A stretch of DNA of 64,000 bases from the NCBI RefSeq assembly GCF_040403615.1, contig NZ_JBBAKG010000023.1, positions 13,213-77,212 on the forward strand, in the 5' to 3' direction. The position numbers were made by a program, and so were the translations under genes. The first letter of the stretch is position 1. The number at the start of each line of letters is the position of its first letter. The notes under the pieces are model-generated. The model was given only the letters and a program-made list of their open reading frames with translations. It was not told the DNA's origin and made no database searches. Shown piece by piece: positions 59,277 through 64,000 of the stretch. Source of the DNA: Haliscomenobacter sp040403615 (GTDB taxonomy: Bacteria > Bacteroidota > Bacteroidia > Chitinophagales > Saprospiraceae).

Positions 59277-59959
59277 CTGAATCCAAACAGACGCACCCGC
59301 CAGGTCTGGTATTTGCGAATCATTTCTTTGCGGTTGTTGACGTGCAGCATCAAGTAAATGGCCCGAATTTCTCGAGTAATTTCTTTTAGATTTCGATTCA
59401 ATTGCTCAGCAAGCTCTTCGTTGGAGTAAGGTGCCTCGTTGATTTCTCCTTCTAAAATGGTCTCCAACAGTTTGGTTTGCAGTGGAGTGGGCTTGATCTT
59501 ACTTTCATCTGAATCCTGACTGCGGAATACATCCAGAATCCTGCGCATCAGAGATCCACTAAATGGGCGACCATTGTTCAGCGCCAATTCTTTGAGGTGA
59601 TGAATAAAAACAGTGTCTGGGTCGGTCTTTAAAAAATAACTATCGGCTCCAGCGCAAAGTGCTTCAAAAAGGTATACGTCTTCGATGTAAACTGTTGCAA
59701 TCATAAACAACAAATCAGGACGATGGTGTTTGATTCGTTGCATACTGGCAATGCCATTGATGTGGCCCTTGGGCATGCCAATGTCTTGAATGACTACTTT
59801 TATGCGGGTATCACTCTTTAGAATAGCGGTTGAATCTTCACAACAAGCGAATTGGTGTTCTGGCAAACAAACAAATCCTTCCGTCTGATTGATCAAACGG
59901 CTGTAGCGTGAACGGAATTCCGATAGGTCTTCGACAATGGCCACGTGAATTTTTTCCAT
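59273..59959 (-). CDS. Response regulator with LuxR-like C-terminal HTH
   Basis: A 228-residue response regulator. The receiver domain (about 4-125) has D11, the phospho-acceptor Asp59 in 'VVIQDIGMPKG', T89 and K111. The output region (about 155-225) is LuxR/GerE-like but diverged: 'TPLQTKLLETILEGEINEAP' and 'SNEELAEQLNRNLKEITREI', with 'LHVNNRKEMIRKYQ' at the end. It carries an insertion before the recognition part, so its DNA contacts may be unusual. The kinase gene ends 119 bp upstream on the same strand with a family A repeat in between, so the two are probable partners. Confidence 0.85.
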   Translation of the reverse strand: MEKIHVAIVEDLSEFRSRYSRLINQTEGFVCLPEHQFACCEDSTAILKSDTRIKVVIQDIGMPKGHINGIASMQRIKHHRPDLLFMIATVYIEDVYLFEALCAGADSYFLKTDPDTVFIHHLKELALNNGRPFSGSLMRRILDVFRSQDSDESKIKPTPLQTKLLETILEGEINEAPYSNEELAEQLNRNLKEITREIRAIYLMLHVNNRKEMIRKYQTWRVRLFGFS

Positions 59960-60002
59960 TATTTGTTTCCTTACTTAAGACCGACGAAAAAACAGTTTCA
60001 GC

Positions 60003-60056
60003 AACGCAAAAAAATTAACTTCCCTCTCAAATAATCAAGAAGTAATTTATTGCGTC
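60003..60056. repeat. Family A palindromic element, short copy
   Basis: AACGCAAAAAAATTAACTTC (60003-60022) pairs with GAAGTAATTTATTGCGTC (60039-60056), the same ends as in the element at 20969-21080 without its central part. It lies between the kinase and response-regulator genes. Confidence 0.7.
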
Positions 60057-60077
60057 CTACTCAAAAGTAAAACGAAA

Positions 60078-63000
60078 TTAATGTAGTAAAGTTGAAAAAA
60101 AATGTCGCTTCGGGCGAACTTTTTGCAAAGAAATGGAAATAAATACCTTTGTTCCGTGGTCATTGATCCATTTGATGGTCCCTCCCAGATTGAGCATTCT
60201 TCCCAATATGATGCCCAAGCCATTCCCTTCGGCTTTTATCTTGACGGATGGTCGAATTGTTGCAATCACTTCTTCGGGGATTCCTTTGCCATCGTCTTGG
60301 ATCGTAATGTTGAGTTTTCCCTCTATAACAGCTAGGGTTAAACTCACCTTATTCGCTTCTGCATGTTTGAGGATATTCCCCAAAACTTCCTGAACCACAA
60401 AGCGCAATTGTTTTTTTGTTTCACCAGAAACCCAACAGTAGGGAATGCTTGGTACCAATTGAGCCGAGAAAATTACTTTGGAATCCAAAATTTTGCGGCT
60501 TTCGGCAGTGATTTGGGTCAGAAACTCCAGCAAGGTACTATCCGACTCCAGGCTGTTGCGCACCGCAGCCGAAATCCGTTTGAACAGTTGCAAGGCTTGT
60601 TCAGAAATATCCAGCGCTTTGTTTTTGACCTCCAATTGAGGGATTAGGGTTTGGGCAAACGCCTTAAAATCCTGAAAAAATACAACCTTCCCGCTGGTTA
60701 AATCGTGAATGTCGCGTAAAATACGCTCTTGTTCATCATTGCGCACCCGGGCATCGCGAAGTTGGGCACGGTAATATGACTGAACGGAAAGCACCAGAAT
60801 TCCTATGCACAACAAGATTGCCAAGGCAATAAACCACCAACGCATCCAGATAGGGGGAATGATTTGAATGGTCATTTTGGTTTGCCACGGAATCCATTGG
60901 CCATTTGCACTGGCTGCTCTAACCCTCAATTGGTAGGTGCCGGGGGGCAACTTTTCGTAACGCGCTTCAGTGGTTTGATTGTAAAGGGAAGCCTGGCGGT
61001 GGTCTTCCCAATTTCTTAAGTAATACTGAATTTTGACGTCTTGAGGCATCCCCATTTCTATACCCGTAACCTGAAAATTAAAGGTATTCTGGCGGTATTT
61101 GAGCCGAAGGTATCTTTTCTCTGTAATGCTGCTGTCTGCTGGAAAAACCTCATAAAACGGTCTCCCCTGAATTAGGCAATGGGTAAGTTGAACTTTGGGT
61201 TTATTGGACAATTCCTGCATCTGAGCGGGTTGAAACCAAGAGATGCCGTTTTTTCCTCCTACGATTAAATCCCCATTCTCCGACATTTTTAAGCTCTTGT
61301 ATTGAAATGGCGCAGCGAATAACCCTTCCTGAAAATTGTACACACGGAGTGGTTTTCCTTGTGGGGAAAAGCACAATAAATTGGTACTGGTGCTTGCCCA
61401 AATCAATCCCTGCTTGTCTTGAACCAAACCAGTTATGGCACTCTTGGGCCAATTGGAGGGCAATTCCAACTGATTTTTTTTCGCAGAATTGGTTCTGTTG
61501 ACCAATTTGATACCTTTGGCCGAAGCAATCCACAAGTATTGGCTTCCTTTTGGGATAAGGTAGCCGCCAATCTCACCCTTCAACAAAAAAGAATCCAGCT
61601 TGCTCCAACGATGGTTTTTGAATTGTAAAATGTGTAATACATTGGCATTCTCCTGAATGTACAAACGCTTGTTAGATACGTCTTCAAAGAAATTATTTGC
61701 GCCTTGCAGTGTATCAGTGATGGGCGCAGCAGAAATAACTCCAGTTTGCTCATTTATTTGTTTCAAAGAACGTGTAGATCCCAACCACATGGTACCGTCC
61801 GACGAGCGAGATATTTCCCAGAGTATAGTCTGTTTGACATCATGGGCAAATTTTTTAAACTTGTGGGTAGCTTTATCAAATTTGTAGATGTTCTCTAAGC
61901 CAACCGCCCAAAGGTCATCGTCTGTTTTGCCTTTGTAAATGCTCATGATGGGTTCTCCTGAGATCAATTTACGTTTTTGTCCACTTTTGGTAAAAAGCCA
62001 CAAGCCATCATTTGAGCCAACCAATACATCTCGTTTTCCAATAGGTAAAAGGCAATTTAGGCGAAAGTCCAGTTTTTGAAACTCTGCTTTCATCGATTGG
62101 GGCTGAGTAAAGCCTAGTCCCTCATCATATGAAAACGCCCATAAAATATTGTCGCGATCCAGAAACAGTTGCCTGAAACTGTTTCTGGAAATGATGTTTA
62201 AATTCAATTCAGAAGACCAGTTGGTGACTTTTGAAAACAGGTGGCTTTGAGTGTTAAAAAGCACCAGCCCTTTTTGGGTACTGCACAAAAGATTTTCCTG
62301 GTTGAAGTCAAGCGAATAAAAAATCCTAGTACCTGGCTGAATATTGAAAGGGCCGCCCAGGTACATTCCTTTGGCAATGTCCACATCAAAAATGCCTAAA
62401 TCGGTAAACATCCAATACCGGTTGGATGTTTTTTGAGGCAAGATTTGATACACCAACGAAACGGGGGATTTAGGTATGGAGCCATCAAAAAAAGCCCGGG
62501 CTTCAAAATTTTGAGCAGACTTTCTTTTCCAGATTTTCATCCCAGGACCAAAGGCGTAATATTCTAAAAAGCCATTGAATTCTTGCTGAGGGTTAAACAG
62601 TGGCAAAAAACGTTTTCCCAAAATTCTTTGATCCCCCGTTTTATACAAATTGTAAACTAATTCTTTGTTATTGAGGGTTTTTTGTAGGTTGATGCTGAAT
62701 AATTTTTCGCCTGCGGTGAGCCACAATTGATTGTGTTTGTCTACGGAAATCAATCCATAATCTGCCAGTGGTTTTGCATTTCCAGGCGCTTTCAACTCTC
62801 CAAAAGTAAGGATGGTGTCTTGAATGGGATCATAACAAAACAAACGGGTATAGGCACAAAACCACAGGTAGCCTTGTTGGTCTTCCAACATCTGGCTTTG
62901 TAGATATTCTTCGGTCAAGCCTTGTTCTTCGCCATAAAAGACCACTTCACTGCCATCGTAGCGAAAGAGCCCACCCAGGGTGCCAATCCAGGCAAAACCG

Positions 63001-63161
63001 CGCGAATCTTTTTGTACAAAAACAACTTTGGTAACATCCAGGCCATTGCGACTGGTCAATTCATTGAAAAACAGGCCATTTTGACCCAACAATACAGCCT
63101 TGGACATCAATAGTAAGATGCCGATTTGAAGCAGAATTGTTAATGGTATAAATTTTCTCAC
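60078..63161 (-). CDS. Two-component-propeller sensor histidine kinase
   Basis: A 1027-residue sensor kinase. An N-terminal signal segment ('LTILLQIGILLLMSKAVLLG') is followed by two seven-bladed periplasmic propellers ('GFAWIGTLGGLFRYDG', 'GYLWFCAYTRLFCYD', 'GLIWASTSTNLLCFSPQG') up to about 640 and a Y_Y_Y domain at about 690-765. A transmembrane helix, 'WWFIALAILLCIGILVLSV', lies near 773. The dimerisation/His region has 'ERILRDIHDLTSGK' with phospho-acceptor His819, and the HATPase domain has 'EVLGNILKHAEANK', 'IQDDGKGIPEE' and 'GNGLGI'. The start is GTG at 63161. Partner of the response regulator downstream; extracellular ligand unknown, but related sensors respond to oligosaccharides. 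Confidence 0.9.
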   Translation of the reverse strand: MRKFIPLTILLQIGILLLMSKAVLLGQNGLFFNELTSRNGLDVTKVVFVQKDSRGFAWIGTLGGLFRYDGSEVVFYGEEQGLTEEYLQSQMLEDQQGYLWFCAYTRLFCYDPIQDTILTFGELKAPGNAKPLADYGLISVDKHNQLWLTAGEKLFSINLQKTLNNKELVYNLYKTGDQRILGKRFLPLFNPQQEFNGFLEYYAFGPGMKIWKRKSAQNFEARAFFDGSIPKSPVSLVYQILPQKTSNRYWMFTDLGIFDVDIAKGMYLGGPFNIQPGTRIFYSLDFNQENLLCSTQKGLVLFNTQSHLFSKVTNWSSELNLNIISRNSFRQLFLDRDNILWAFSYDEGLGFTQPQSMKAEFQKLDFRLNCLLPIGKRDVLVGSNDGLWLFTKSGQKRKLISGEPIMSIYKGKTDDDLWAVGLENIYKFDKATHKFKKFAHDVKQTILWEISRSSDGTMWLGSTRSLKQINEQTGVISAAPITDTLQGANNFFEDVSNKRLYIQENANVLHILQFKNHRWSKLDSFLLKGEIGGYLIPKGSQYLWIASAKGIKLVNRTNSAKKNQLELPSNWPKSAITGLVQDKQGLIWASTSTNLLCFSPQGKPLRVYNFQEGLFAAPFQYKSLKMSENGDLIVGGKNGISWFQPAQMQELSNKPKVQLTHCLIQGRPFYEVFPADSSITEKRYLRLKYRQNTFNFQVTGIEMGMPQDVKIQYYLRNWEDHRQASLYNQTTEARYEKLPPGTYQLRVRAASANGQWIPWQTKMTIQIIPPIWMRWWFIALAILLCIGILVLSVQSYYRAQLRDARVRNDEQERILRDIHDLTSGKVVFFQDFKAFAQTLIPQLEVKNKALDISEQALQLFKRISAAVRNSLESDSTLLEFLTQITAESRKILDSKVIFSAQLVPSIPYCWVSGETKKQLRFVVQEVLGNILKHAEANKVSLTLAVIEGKLNITIQDDGKGIPEEVIATIRPSVKIKAEGNGLGIILGRMLNLGGTIKWINDHGTKVFISISLQKVRPKRHFFSTLLH

Positions 63162-63201
63162 ATTGATTTAGGTGCTGATTGATCAACAAGGTAAAAAATA
63201 A

Positions 63202-63237
63202 GGCGAAAATCCAGAATATGTTTCCTGGATTTTCGCC
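63202..63237 (-). terminator. Terminator of the unknown exported protein gene
   Basis: GGCGAAAATCCAG (63202-63214) and CTGGATTTTCGCC (63225-63237) form a perfect 13-bp stem with a 10-nt loop. On the minus strand a T-rich tail follows. Confidence 0.85.
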
Positions 63238-63263
63238 TGATGTATCCTTTTATTCGATGAATG

Positions 63264-63938
63264 TTATCCGCGCCAAAATGGAGGACAAGGCCAAGCCAAT
63301 TGAGATGGCGCACCCGCACCAAACCCAGTATTCGGAATATCGCTCACCACATTCAAATTGTAAAATTTGGTTGTGGTCGTCTTAGGGATGGTTGAAAGGT
63401 AGTCAATGTTTACATTGTACAACTTCAGTCCCACAACGCCTCTTCCCGACAACAATATTTGAACCTGGTTCTCATACAGCACCGCAAAGGTATAAGCTTG
63501 TACGGCTCCATTGGCGTCTGCCGGGTTTTTCTGAAAGGTTTTGATAAAACCAGCATCAAAAAAATCGTCGCCCACCAAATCTCCTTTAAAGGAATTGCCT
63601 GGCAAATTTAGAGGGATAGCATCATTAGGAAAAATGATGCAGGCTTTGGCCACCATGTTCAGTTTTCCGGTTTCAAGATTCATTTCAGGGTAAAACTTTA
63701 CTCCATAATCCAGGGTAGCGTGAAAAGGCTTGAGGTTGCGGTAGGTTTCAATCATTTGCAGCATTTGATCCAGGCTTGCGGTCGAAAATTTGTAGTGAGC
63801 AGGATCCGCCACGTTTACAGTGTTCACAGTGTGTGTGTGGGTGTTGGGGTCAAGAGTCGTTCTGCTGTAACCAAACGTTACGACAAAACAGATGGCCAAA
63901 AGGGCCACCATGCTCTTGAAGGTCAAATTAACTTTCAT
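63264..63938 (-). CDS. Exported protein of unknown function
   Basis: A 224-residue protein. The ATG at 63938 gives a signal peptide ('FKSMVALLAICFVVTFGYS'); an ATG two codons earlier is an alternative. The mature part is mixed alpha/beta with no recognised domain; a His-Thr run ('NTHTHTVNTVNV') follows the signal. No cysteine pair, lipobox or sorting domain is seen ('WPCPPFWRG' at the very end has one Cys). It lies upstream of the sensor kinase gene on the same strand, but the strong terminator between them argues against one transcript. Confidence 0.65.
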   Translation of the reverse strand: MKVNLTFKSMVALLAICFVVTFGYSRTTLDPNTHTHTVNTVNVADPAHYKFSTASLDQMLQMIETYRNLKPFHATLDYGVKFYPEMNLETGKLNMVAKACIIFPNDAIPLNLPGNSFKGDLVGDDFFDAGFIKTFQKNPADANGAVQAYTFAVLYENQVQILLSGRGVVGLKLYNVNIDYLSTIPKTTTTKFYNLNVVSDIPNTGFGAGAPSQLAWPCPPFWRG

Positions 63939-63980
63939 CAGCATTTTAATTTAATGTGTTAAAGAGGGAATTAAAATAAT

Positions 63981-64000
63981 CCTTGCTCCTTTGAGCAAGG
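63981..64000 (-). terminator. Hairpin at the right edge, probably a terminator of the next gene
   Basis: CCTTGCTC and GAGCAAGG form an 8-bp stem with a 4-nt loop. On the minus strand it is followed by a T-rich stretch, so it probably ends a gene lying beyond the window. Confidence 0.6.

Noticed and set aside
1..64000. tRNA, rRNA and CRISPR arrays
   Set aside because: No cloverleaf-like sequence, rRNA-like block or regular repeat-spacer pattern was recognised by eye; a covariance-model search would be decisive.

Overview
The window looks like the chromosome of a heterotrophic, gliding-type member of the Bacteroidota, probably the Saprospiria (Haliscomenobacter- or Lewinella-like; this placement is inference). 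Supporting signs are a type IX secretion C-terminal sorting domain, a SprB-repeat/OmpA giant surface protein, a two-component-propeller histidine kinase, a bacterial alpha-2-macroglobulin, the short-chain-dehydrogenase type of threonine dehydrogenase, Omp28-like and DUF1080 proteins, and AT-rich leaders without Shine-Dalgarno sequences. Several genes have promoters fitting the Bacteroidota consensus TTG, about 20 bp, TAnnTTTG. No rRNA, tRNA or CRISPR array was seen.

Layout. 1-9.6 kb: the N-terminal two thirds of oligopeptidase B (cut by the left edge), a malonyl-CoA-synthetase-like ligase, a DUF433/DUF5615 toxin-antitoxin pair, a large secreted BNR/sortilin-like protein, an AEC carrier and an AbiEi/AbiEii pair. 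9.6-16 kb: an exported CocE/NonD hydrolase, then a Gfo/Idh/MocA oxidoreductase followed by a HEAT-DUF1080 protein, probably for oxidation and cleavage of glycosides through 3-keto sugars. 16-22 kb: two NTF2-fold proteins, an AT-hook-like protein, the hemF-mnmH-selD operon (heme synthesis plus tRNA selenouridine) and a nucleoside phosphorylase. 22-30 kb: a GxxExxY nuclease-fold gene inside 55-bp inverted repeats, the 1869-residue alpha-2-macroglobulin, a LON-substrate-binding protein and a second DUF1080 protein. 30-43.7 kb: mostly housekeeping genes (cytochrome c, cca, dusB, miaE, lolD-like, folE, ndh, kup, DUF721, LOG, CRY-DASH, tilS). 43.7-57.9 kb: an Omp28/T9SS protein, an HsdR-N-like protein, tdh-kbl threonine catabolism, kdsB, a LysM/DPBB protein, a cystathionine-beta-synthase-like enzyme, a GH125 mannosidase, the SprB-repeat protein and HMG-CoA lyase. 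57.9-64 kb: a hairpin-rich spacer, a promoter-driven IS481-type transposase homologue that has lost all three catalytic acidic residues, a response regulator, a sensor kinase and an unknown exported protein.

The most unusual content is (1) the catalytically dead, apparently domesticated IS481 transposase at 58266-59276, and (2) a dense set of small palindromic elements of at least three families. One copy has an 11-bp target-site duplication. Two elements with unrelated stems share an identical 18-nt loop. Others supply the stop codons of host genes, and one lies in frame inside a signal-peptide region. The GxxExxY gene in its own 55-bp inverted repeats looks like a gene-bearing relative of these elements.
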